Shown piece by piece: positions 6,536 through 12,724 of a stretch of 12,734 nucleotides of DNA. Source of the DNA: RUG14199 sp964629225 (GTDB lineage Bacteria > Bacillota > Clostridia > Oscillospirales > CAG-272); assembly GCA_964629225.1 (NCBI GenBank), contig CAZVQC010000033.1:1-12734 (forward strand), in the 5' to 3' direction. Under the pieces are notes generated by a model. The model worked only from the letters and a program-made list of their open reading frames with translations. It searched no databases and had not been told where the DNA came from. Position numbers and translations under genes: made by a program. The first letter of the stretch is position 1, and each line of letters opens with the position of its first letter.

Positions 6536-9037
6536 TCACGCTTCGGGGATCATCCAGTAATTAAAGACCTGAGAGAGAACGCCCTCGTCCCCGACACGGA
6601 CGACGAAGTTGTGGGGGCCGCCGTCGGTGAGGGTCATGTAGCCGTCGCCGTAGGGAGCGACGGTGCAGCCTTTGACGGTGGCGAACTGCTTGTAAGCGGA
6701 GCCGAAGACGGAGTAGTGCATGACGCCCAGATCCCAGCTGTTGTGGTTGCAGGAGCCGGGGCGGAGCACGTTGTAGATATCTCTCAGAATGTAGTCATCG
6801 TAATTCATGAGAATGCTGCCGGAGAAGACGATACCCGCCACCTCGGCGCCGACGAAGGTGATGTTTTCGAAGCCCTTAAGGTAGTTATTGATGCAAACGT
6901 CCGCCGCTTCCGCATCGCAAAGGAAGTTATTTTCCCTGGTGCCGTAGGGGAAGTTGCCGCCGCCGCAAACGTAGTGACCCACGTTGTCCTTGAACAGCTC
7001 AAGCCCGGTCTTGTCGCTTAGGGAGTCGGCACCGGACTCAAGGAGAGCCATAACGGTGGCAAGACAGCCGGTGGTGATGAAGGTCACGTTGCCGTGGGAG
7101 CCTGCCAGCTTCCGACGTATCAGCGCCACGTTGGACTCGTAATCCGGGTAATTGCCGCCGAGATACTTTTCAGCCGCCGCCTTGGTGCAGTTGTACCAGT
7201 AGTACTGGTTGAGGGTGTCCCGATCACGGTTGATGCCGATGTCGATATCGTCAACGCCGAAGCGGGAGCACATGACACCCACGCAATAGGAAGCATAGGG
7301 ATTGTAGACACAGCCGGTGATGGCAAGAACCTTGCAGTAGCCCTCGCGGTGAGCCTTGATGAGCATCGCCGCCGCGCCGCCGTCATCGCAGTCGGAGCCC
7401 AGATCGTGGTCGAAGACGATCTCCTTCACGAAAAACTCCACGGGCAGGGAAGCAATGGCGCATCTGCCGTCGGCGGTGAATTTGCAGGTGATACTGCCGC
7501 AGGCGGACTCATCCTTGGCATACGCCGCCTTCAGAGTCTCAAAGCCGGATACTATCTCCACTCCCACATTGATGTAGTAGGTATTGTAGATGCAGTCGGC
7601 AATGCGGTCTTCTATCCGCTCCTCGGTGAGACGGTCGGCAGTTCCGCAGGAGATGCGGAGCACTCCGTCCTTAACGTGCTCGGAGCTGTTCCGATCCTTC
7701 GAAGCATCCGAAAGAAGGCAGTCCCGAAGTTCCTCCACGGAGTGGGGAGCGGTGGGAGCGCAGGTGCCCTCGTTGGCGTGCCACATGGCCTTTCTCGCCC
7801 AAGTGTCGGCGGTGCTCACATTCTTGAAGAACATGAGGGAATCAACGAGATAGGAGTCTCCCACGATGCCGTTTGAGTAGTAGTCTATCCTGACGGAGTG
7901 AACGGTGCCCTTCCAATAGTCGGCACTGTTCAAAGCGGCAAAGAAGATATTGTAGGAACCGGGCTTTGCAAGATTTGCATACTTGGAGCATCCGGCGGTG
8001 GGCTCCGCCACGTCGCCTGCCGAGAAGAAGAGCTCCGATGCCGCCTCGGTCTTTTCGGTGCCGATGGGCATCTTGTAGATCATCACAACGTACTTGTACT
8101 TGTCTGCCGAAATGCCGATCTCCTCAAGGTCGATGAGTGCCCAGGGGTCGTTGCCGTTTCCGGTGACCGTCAGCTTCATCGCTCCGTTTTCAAAGGACAC
8201 GGCGGTGGAGTTGGTGCGGCGCACAAGTCGGTTCACCTTCTCCTCGCTGTCGAATCTTATCTCGACAACGTCGCTGTCAAGTGCCTTGTAGGGGTCGTCT
8301 CCGATGCCTCTCAGAGCGTACTCGCGCTCCGATGCGAATTCCTCTGCAACTGTTGGGGAGCTTGCCGCTCCGATGCTGTCAATAGTGATCATGTTGCCTC
8401 CTTTTGAAGTCTTTTCAAACGTTATTTCAATGTCTCCGCCGAGGGGAGAGTTAAACAGAAGTGTCCGATATTCACCGTCCTTAACGTCGAAGGCGGTGGT
8501 GCCCGCCACTCCCTTTTCAAAAGAGCCGGGCAGGAATGAAAGGGAACCGTACTTCGGAGTGAAGTCATTGTACAGTGCCTCCCTTGAGAGTCTCAAAACT
8601 ACTTCTCCTCCGAGAGATGTCAAAGTCAGCCGTCCGTCGGTGTCGCTAACCGGTGTGTTGCCGACCGATACCCGACTTCCGAGGGTAACGGCACCCGAAA
8701 CACAGCGGCGAAGAAGCACCGTGTCAAGGGCGGTGACTTTCCCGTCCCCGTTCACGTCCGTGGCAGGGGTGGAGGGCGTGAGCATCCCCGCCAGTTCACT
8801 TCTTAAGAGAAGGATGTCCTGTGCGGTCACTCTGCCGTCGCAGTTCCCGTCGCCGGCAAGGTATTCCGCATCGTAGGTAATACCCTCCGGCGGGGCAGTG
8901 TCGAAGACTATCAGCCTGCCGTCTCCCGCCATGTCCGTCCCGCTTGCGTTGATTGCCGCCGATGCCGAAAGTGACGATGCTGGCAGTGACAGTGCCAAAA
9001 GTGTCGCCGCCAGCAAAAGAGAGATCATTCTTTTCAT
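6536..9037 (-). CDS. Secreted protein with N-terminal dockerin-type repeats and C-terminal nucleoside hydrolase domain
   Basis: An 833-residue exported protein. A signal peptide (MKRMISLLLAATLLALSLPA) is followed at about residues 62-115 by two dockerin-type calcium-binding repeats, GDGNCDGRVTAQDILLLR and DVNGDGKVTALDTVLLRR. Next come beta-rich regions (about 116-260 and 265-415), the second resembling a carbohydrate-binding jelly roll but not assignable to a family. The C-terminal domain (about 540-833) is nucleoside-hydrolase-like: DHDLGSDCDD at 543-552 (Ca-binding aspartates), ITTGCLATVMALL, E702/N704/D708 in RENNFLCDAEAA, and W768-D769. Substrate may be a secreted nucleoside or a related glycoside. 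I choose the ATG at 9037 because GGAGGA lies 5 nt upstream. A longer frame to 9082 runs into the putative promoter. The protein contains 22 cysteines, many for an exported Gram-positive protein. It is a lone gene between inverted repeats. Confidence 0.83.
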   Translation of the reverse strand: MKRMISLLLAATLLALSLPASSLSASAAINASGTDMAGDGRLIVFDTAPPEGITYDAEYLAGDGNCDGRVTAQDILLLRSELAGMLTPSTPATDVNGDGKVTALDTVLLRRCVSGAVTLGSRVSVGNTPVSDTDGRLTLTSLGGEVVLRLSREALYNDFTPKYGSLSFLPGSFEKGVAGTTAFDVKDGEYRTLLFNSPLGGDIEITFEKTSKGGNMITIDSIGAASSPTVAEEFASEREYALRGIGDDPYKALDSDVVEIRFDSEEKVNRLVRRTNSTAVSFENGAMKLTVTGNGNDPWALIDLEEIGISADKYKYVVMIYKMPIGTEKTEAASELFFSAGDVAEPTAGCSKYANLAKPGSYNIFFAALNSADYWKGTVHSVRIDYYSNGIVGDSYLVDSLMFFKNVSTADTWARKAMWHANEGTCAPTAPHSVEELRDCLLSDASKDRNSSEHVKDGVLRISCGTADRLTEERIEDRIADCIYNTYYINVGVEIVSGFETLKAAYAKDESACGSITCKFTADGRCAIASLPVEFFVKEIVFDHDLGSDCDDGGAAAMLIKAHREGYCKVLAITGCVYNPYASYCVGVMCSRFGVDDIDIGINRDRDTLNQYYWYNCTKAAAEKYLGGNYPDYESNVALIRRKLAGSHGNVTFITTGCLATVMALLESGADSLSDKTGLELFKDNVGHYVCGGGNFPYGTRENNFLCDAEAADVCINNYLKGFENITFVGAEVAGIVFSGSILMNYDDYILRDIYNVLRPGSCNHNSWDLGVMHYSVFGSAYKQFATVKGCTVAPYGDGYMTLTDGGPHNFVVRVGDEGVLSQVFNYWMIPEA

Positions 9038-9080
9038 CATTATCCTCCAAGGGAGCACCGCTCCCGTGGCTGTTTTCTTC

Positions 9081-9110
9081 ATTTTACAACACTTTCTTTC
9101 AAAATGCCAG
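9081..9110 (-). promoter_or_regulatory. Weak candidate promoter of the dockerin/nucleoside-hydrolase gene
   Basis: Read on the minus strand, CTGGCA (9105-9110) and TAAAAT (9081-9086) are separated by 18 bp, matching consensus at 4/6 and 5/6. Transcription would start near 9074, about 37 nt before the chosen start codon at 9037. The assignment is tentative. Confidence 0.35.
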
Positions 9111-9177
9111 TGTCGGGACGATATTAATCAAAAATTTACATTGGTTTTTATCGGGGAGGGACGGCAGGGATTTTTTT

Positions 9178-9524
9178 GGGGAGGACTTTTTGGAAAAAGT
9201 CCTCCCCAAACCCCTCCCGAAAAACTTTGGGACGGTTTTGGTCATGTCCCCGTCCGAACCGTTTCAAAACGGGGGGCTTTTTTCATCCGCCGGGGCTGCA
9301 GAGTGTCGGATTTCACCGCTTTTCGGGCACCAAGCAGAGCGAAAAGCGACCTTATTACCACCACCGCACCACAACGGTCGGAGCACCGACAAAACAGGCG
9401 GAGTAAAATAAGAAACCCCGTCCGGAAAAAAACGAACGGGGAAAAAACACTCCCCCACAAAAAGCCTCCCACAAGTTTTTTGAAGGGGGTGTGGGGAGAC
9501 TTTTTTAGCAAAAAAAGTTTCTCC
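9178..9524. repeat. Composite intergenic repeat, copy 2 (inverted relative to copy 1)
   Basis: The left hairpin (9178-9207) has arms GGGGAGGAC/GTCCTCCCC and the right hairpin (9495-9524) arms GGAGACTTTTTT/AAAAAAAGTTTCTCC. Between them the core (about 9225-9445) is the reverse complement of copy 1, with the same 9-bp hairpin (9317-9325 with 9340-9348, 14-nt loop) and the same terminator-like hairpin (9416-9441, favoured on the minus strand). Compared with copy 1 it has about 17 extra bases after GTCGGTGC and one fewer hairpin unit. It occupies the middle of the divergent region between the dockerin gene and gap. Reading frames through it are not conserved with copy 1. Confidence 0.85.
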
Positions 9525-9636
9525 GCAAAAAACTCCTCTGAAAAACGCCGTCTCGTTAACTCGCCCAATTCGAAGGTGGGAAAAGGGGGGCGGATTTGTC
9601 GAAAGAGATAAAATTTCCCAAAAATCGAAAAGGTGC

Positions 9637-9665
9637 TTGTAAGTTCGGAAAAATTAGTATATAAT
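9637..9665 (+). promoter_or_regulatory. Promoter of gap
   Basis: TTGTAA (9637-9642) and a perfect TATAAT (9660-9665) are 17 bp apart. The start would be near 9672, giving a leader of about 67 nt that ends in the GGAGG (9726-9730) ribosome binding site. Confidence 0.7.
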
Positions 9666-9738
9666 AACATTCGGCGGAGGTTGTCCGTCAAAAAAACAGT
9701 CCACAGATAAAATTACAATAAAATCGGAGGAAAAAATC

Positions 9739-10770
9739 ATGTCAGTTAAAGTTGCCATTAACGGCTTCGGCCGCATCGGACGTCTTGCATTCCGTCAGAT
9801 GTTCGGAGCAGAAGGCTACGAGATCGTTGCCATCAACGACCTTACAAAGCCCTCCATGCTCGCTCACCTTCTCAAGTACGATACCGCACAGGGCGGTTAC
9901 TGCGGACACATCGGTGAGGGACTCCACACCGTTGAAGCAGGAGAGGATTCCATCACGGTTGACGGAAAGACCATCAAGATCTACGCCGAGAAGGACGCAA
10001 AGGACCTTCCTTGGGGCGAGATCGGTGTTGACGTAGTTCTGGAGTGCACAGGCTTCTACTGCTCCAAGGAGAAGTCCCAGGCACACATCGATGCAGGCGC
10101 AAAGAAGGTAGTTATCTCCGCACCCGCAGGAAACGATCTTAAGACCATCGTATTCAGCGTTAACGAGAGCACCCTTACTGCCGATGATACCATCATCTCC
10201 GCTGCATCCTGCACCACGAACTGCCTTGCACCCATGGCAAAAGCGCTCAACGACTACGCAGCTATCCAGAGCGGTATCATGAGCACCATCCACGCTTACA
10301 CAGGCGACCAGATGATCCTTGACGGTCCCCACAGAAAGGGCGACCTGAGACGTGCACGCGCAGGCGCTGCAAACATCGTTCCCAACTCCACCGGCGCAGC
10401 AAAGGCTATCGGTCTCGTTATTCCCGAGCTGAACGGCAAGCTCATCGGTTCCGCACAGAGAGTACCCGTACCTACCGGCTCCACCACCATCCTTACAGCA
10501 GTTGTTAAGGGCGCAGACGTTACCGTTGACGGTATCAATGCCGCTATGAAGGCAGCAGCATCCGAGTCCTTCGGTTACAACGAAGATCCCATCGTATCCT
10601 CCGATGTTATCGGCATGAAATACGGCTCCCTCTTCGATGCAACACAGACAATGGTATCCAAGATCGCAGACGACCTCTACGAGGTTCAGGTAGTTTCTTG
10701 GTACGATAACGAGAACTCCTACACCAGCCAGATGGTGAGAACGATCAAGTATTTCGCAGAACTTGCTTGA
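9739..10770 (+). CDS. gap: Glyceraldehyde-3-phosphate dehydrogenase, type I
   Basis: A 343-residue NAD-dependent phosphorylating GAPDH, the glycolytic step from glyceraldehyde 3-phosphate to 1,3-bisphosphoglycerate. The Rossmann motif INGFGRIGR (7-15) is at the N terminus, with D34 positioned for NAD binding. The active site SAASCTTNC gives catalytic Cys158, and His185 in HAYTGDQ is the base. The C-terminal WYDNENSYTSQM is the family signature. The length is normal. It appears monocistronic: own promoter, strong GGAGG site, and duplicated terminators directly downstream. Compared with the carbohydrate cluster it uses noticeably more GCA and GTT codons, as the ribosomal genes do, which fits high expression. 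Confidence 0.98.
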   Translation: MSVKVAINGFGRIGRLAFRQMFGAEGYEIVAINDLTKPSMLAHLLKYDTAQGGYCGHIGEGLHTVEAGEDSITVDGKTIKIYAEKDAKDLPWGEIGVDVVLECTGFYCSKEKSQAHIDAGAKKVVISAPAGNDLKTIVFSVNESTLTADDTIISAASCTTNCLAPMAKALNDYAAIQSGIMSTIHAYTGDQMILDGPHRKGDLRRARAGAANIVPNSTGAAKAIGLVIPELNGKLIGSAQRVPVPTGSTTILTAVVKGADVTVDGINAAMKAAASESFGYNEDPIVSSDVIGMKYGSLFDATQTMVSKIADDLYEVQVVSWYDNENSYTSQMVRTIKYFAELA

Positions 10771-10800
10771 CCGCTGATACCGACGATAATAAAATGAAAC

Positions 10801-10825
10801 GGGTGGCACTGCCACCCGTTTTTTT
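10801..10825 (+). terminator. First gap terminator (repeat unit 1)
   Basis: GGGTGGCACTGCCACCC (10801-10817) forms a GC-rich hairpin followed by G and T7, 30 nt after the gap stop codon. The hairpin and the following 19 bases (to 10844) recur almost exactly at 10880-10923. Confidence 0.85.
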
Positions 10826-10879
10826 CGGGGCATCCGGGCTTTCACAAAAAAACACTTCGTTTTTTTCACTCCGAGGGAA

Positions 10880-10904
10880 GGGTGGCACTGCCACCCGTTT
10901 TTTT
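10880..10904 (+). terminator. Second gap terminator (repeat unit 2)
   Basis: The same hairpin (10880-10896) and T7 tract (10898-10904) recur 79 bp after the first. The 44-bp units 10801-10844 and 10880-10923 differ at only one base (CATCC versus TATCC). It probably backs up the first terminator. Confidence 0.8.
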
Positions 10905-11058
10905 CGGGGTATCCGGGCTTTCATCGAAAACAGTGCCGCCATATTTTTCCTTCTGCGTCGGGTAAAAGCGGAGTTAACGGGGTAAATTTGCAATTTTTGC
11001 GAAATCCCCCCTAAACGGCATTTTTCGACCGGGTCTTCACTTTCGGCTGACACGGCGC

Positions 11059-11078
11059 AGATAAGTAATTAATTATCT
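11059..11078. promoter_or_regulatory. AT-rich near-perfect palindrome upstream of the rpsF promoter
   Basis: AGATAAG and ATTATCT flank a TAATTA centre, with one mismatch over 20 bp. It ends 31 bp before the -35 box of the rpsF promoter. It could be a protein-binding site or act like an upstream AT-rich activating element. The rest of 10924-11058 shows nothing I can assign. Confidence 0.3.
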
Positions 11079-11109
11079 TACGGTTATCCGAAAAAAGCAT
11101 TTTTCCCCC

Positions 11110-11138
11110 TTGACATGGGGGGAATAATATGGTATAAT
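11110..11138 (+). promoter_or_regulatory. Consensus promoter of the rpsF-ssb-rpsR operon
   Basis: A perfect -35 TTGACA (11110-11115), 17-bp spacer and perfect -10 TATAAT (11133-11138), with TGG before the -10 (extended -10). Transcription should start near 11145. This is the strongest promoter in the window. Confidence 0.92.
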
Positions 11139-11144
11139 CAACTG

Positions 11145-11228
11145 CTGAACGGGTGGATAATACCCGTCTCTCTGCCACCGCCAAAAAAATCCAAATTCGG
11201 TGGCCGAAAGTCCATAGGGAGGTAAAAC
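11145..11228 (+). promoter_or_regulatory. Structured 5' leader of rpsF, possible S6:S18 autoregulatory site
   Basis: The leader holds two hairpins: ACGGGT/ACCCGT (11149-11154 with 11162-11167) and GCCACCG/CGGTGGC (11174-11180 with 11198-11204, 17-nt loop). A strong AGGGAGG site (11216-11222) follows. In many bacteria the S6:S18 complex binds an RNA motif in the rpsF leader to repress its own operon. The second hairpin is in the right place, but I cannot confirm the conserved motif by eye. Confidence 0.4.
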
Positions 11229-11546
11229 ATGGAAAAAGCTATGAATTCTTATGAAACTCTGTTTGTAGTTTATCCGACGCTCTCCGAGGAGGACACAAAA
11301 GTTGTCGTTGACAAGTTCGTGTCCCTTATCGCAAGCGAAGGAACTGTTGCAGAAGTCAAAGAATGGGGCAAGCGCAGACTCGCATATCCCATCAACGACT
11401 TGAACGAAGGCTACTACGTTTTCGTCGACTTCGAAGCAGATGCTTCATTCCCGGCTGAGCTTGAACGCCGTTTCAGGATCGATGACAAGATCATGCGCTC
11501 CATCGTGGTTCGCCACGCCGAGAAAAAAGAAGCTGCCGAGGCCTGA
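11229..11546 (+). CDS. rpsF: 30S ribosomal protein S6
   Basis: A 105-residue S6, which binds the central domain of 16S rRNA as a heterodimer with S18. The sequence matches the family throughout: YETLFVVYPTLSEED at the start, EWGKRRLAYPINDLNEGYYVFVDFEA in the middle and FRIDDKIMRSIVVRH near the end, with a short charged tail. The ATG at 11229 has AGGGAGG 6 nt upstream. A second ATG at codon 5 is possible but less well placed. It is the first gene of the usual rpsF-ssb-rpsR operon. Confidence 0.98.
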   Translation: MEKAMNSYETLFVVYPTLSEEDTKVVVDKFVSLIASEGTVAEVKEWGKRRLAYPINDLNEGYYVFVDFEADASFPAELERRFRIDDKIMRSIVVRHAEKKEAAEA

Positions 11547-11581
11547 GTCGGCAAGCAACAATCATTTAAGGAGGACTTACA

Positions 11582-12025
11582 ATGGCTAACTTCAATTTCA
11601 ACAAAGTGATCCTCGGAGGCAGACTTACTGCCGATCCCGAGCTGAAGACTACCAATAATAATGTTACCTACGTTAACTTCTCGGTAGCCGTCAACCGTAC
11701 TTTTTCGAAAAATGCCGAGGAACAGCAGGCCGACTTCATCAACGTTGTCGCTTGGAGACAGAGAGCCGAGTTCGTTTCTTCCTACTTCAGAAAGGGCAGT
11801 TCCATCTGTGTCGTGGGCTCGCTCCAGTCAAGAAGCTGGACCGACAGCTCCGGCAACAAGCGTGTCACTACCGAGGTGGTGGCAGATGAGGTTCACTTCG
11901 TGGATTCCAAGGGCGAAAAGCCTTTCGCTCCCAATGTCCCCTCGGATCTCATGACTCCCGCTTTCGCTACTCAGCCGGATCCCAAATTCGAGGATATCGG
12001 CGATGATGACGATCTCCCCTTCTGA
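11582..12025 (+). CDS. ssb: Single-stranded DNA-binding protein
   Basis: A 147-residue SSB that coats single-stranded DNA in replication and repair and recruits partners through its tail. The OB fold runs from NKVILGGRLTADPEL to about residue 110, with the typical INVVAWRQRAEF and KGSSICVVGSLQSRSW stretches. A short linker leads to the acidic tip DIGDDDDLPF, the canonical protein-interaction tail. AAGGAGG (11568-11574) lies 7 nt before the ATG. It sits between rpsF and rpsR with short gaps, as in most Bacillota, which favours the housekeeping SSB over a phage or plasmid copy. Confidence 0.97.
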   Translation: MANFNFNKVILGGRLTADPELKTTNNNVTYVNFSVAVNRTFSKNAEEQQADFINVVAWRQRAEFVSSYFRKGSSICVVGSLQSRSWTDSSGNKRVTTEVVADEVHFVDSKGEKPFAPNVPSDLMTPAFATQPDPKFEDIGDDDDLPF

Positions 12026-12058
12026 TCGAAACTACTTTAATTTTTACGGAGGTTAAGA

Positions 12059-12430
12059 ATGGAAACAGAAAAGACTGTTGATACCGAAGTCGTTGAACAG
12101 GCAGCTCCTGTCGAAGAGACAGCCGCTCCCGCAGAAGTCGCAACGGCTCCCGCAGCTGCTCCCGCCGAAGAGGCTGCAGCTCCCGCTGATGCAAGACCCG
12201 CAAGAGCACCCAGACAGAACCGCAGAAGAAAGAAAGTCTGCGCATTCTGCGCCGAAAAGGTCGATGAGATCGATTACAAGGACGCAGGCAGACTGCGCAA
12301 GTACACCAGCGAAAGAGCGAAGATCCTTCCTCGCCGCGTTACCGGTACCTGCGCTAAGCACCAGAGACAGCTCACTATCGCTATCAAGAGAGCTAGACAG
12401 GTCGCTTTGCTGCCTTACATTTCAGACTAA
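12059..12430 (+). CDS. rpsR: 30S ribosomal protein S18 with long N-terminal extension, zinc-binding type
   Basis: A 123-residue S18, against roughly 75-95 for many family members. The C-terminal part (about 55-123) is ordinary S18: RRKKVCAFCAEKVDEIDYKD, then LRKYTSERAKILPRRVTGTC and AKHQRQLTIAIKRARQVALL. CAFC together with the later Cys before AKHQR indicates the zinc-binding (C+) form. The first 50 or so residues are a low-complexity, acidic Ala/Pro/Glu stretch with no recognisable domain, probably disordered. The ATG at 12059 has GGAGG (12048-12052) 6 nt upstream. No good internal start closer to the S18 core is visible, so the extension looks real. It is the last gene of the operon, ahead of the hairpin array. 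Confidence 0.96.
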   Translation: METEKTVDTEVVEQAAPVEETAAPAEVATAPAAAPAEEAAAPADARPARAPRQNRRRKKVCAFCAEKVDEIDYKDAGRLRKYTSERAKILPRRVTGTCAKHQRQLTIAIKRARQVALLPYISD

Positions 12431-12440
12431 TGTTTTTATT

Positions 12441-12624
12441 GGGGAGGGCTTTTTTGAAAAAAGCCCTCCCCACACCCCCCCAAAAAACTTTTGGGGGACT
12501 TTTTTTGTTGGGGAGCCTTTTTTGAAAAAAAGACTCCCCCACACCCCCTCCAAAAAACTTTTGGGGGATTTTTTTTGTTGGGGAGCCTTTTTTGAAAAAA
12601 AGACTCCCCCACACCCCCTCCAAA
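12441..12624. repeat. Roughly 70-bp tandem array of hairpin modules running into the assembly gap
   Basis: Three units follow rpsR. Hairpins lie at 12441-12471 (arms GGGGAGGGC/GCCCTCCCC), 12510-12539 and 12580-12609 (arms GGGGAGCC/GACTCCCC). Units 12491-12560 and 12561-12624 are identical over the visible overlap except for one base (GGACT versus GGATT). Each unit has the hairpin, then CACACCCCC, then AAAACTTTTGGGGG and a T-run. The last unit is cut by N at 12625. After the gap, 12725-12734 (AAACTTTGGA) looks like the same module. Confidence 0.85.
12477..12506 (+). terminator. Intrinsic terminator after rpsR
   Basis: CCCCCAAAA (12477-12485) and TTTTGGGGG (12489-12497) form a 9-bp stem with a 3-nt loop, followed by AC and T7 (12500-12506). 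It lies 47 nt past the rpsR stop. The same structure recurs in the next array unit, giving serial terminators. Confidence 0.65.
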
Positions 12625-12724
12625 NNNNNNNNNNNNNNNNNNNNNNNNNNNNNNNNNNNNNNNNNNNNNNNNNNNNNNNNNNNNNNNNNNNNNNNNNNNN
12701 NNNNNNNNNNNNNNNNNNNNNNNN
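12625..12724. other. Assembly gap of 100 N
   Basis: Exactly 100 undetermined bases interrupt the tandem array. A round 100 is a common scaffolding placeholder, so the true distance and the number of repeat units are unknown. Confidence 0.97.

Noticed and set aside
9038..9082. Upstream ATG (9082) for the dockerin protein
   Set aside because: It would place 15 odd residues before the signal peptide, overlaps the candidate -10 element and lacks a ribosome binding site, while GGAGGA stands 5 nt before the ATG at 9037.
8898..9611. 237-codon plus-strand frame across the start of the dockerin gene and the repeat
   Set aside because: It begins antisense to the signal-peptide region and continues through repeat hairpins. 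There is no domain and the frame is not kept in copy 1.
9742..10869. 375-codon minus-strand frame opposite gap
   Set aside because: It is a shadow of the GAPDH coding sequence, starts inside the terminator repeat and has implausible Cys-rich composition.
12393..12623. Minus-strand frame over the tandem array
   Set aside because: The translation is a repeated FFKK..P..KK pattern generated by the 70-bp units, not a protein.
12441..12624. CRISPR array
   Set aside because: The periodic units are nearly identical throughout, with no variable spacers, and no cas genes are present. It is a tandem repeat of hairpin modules.
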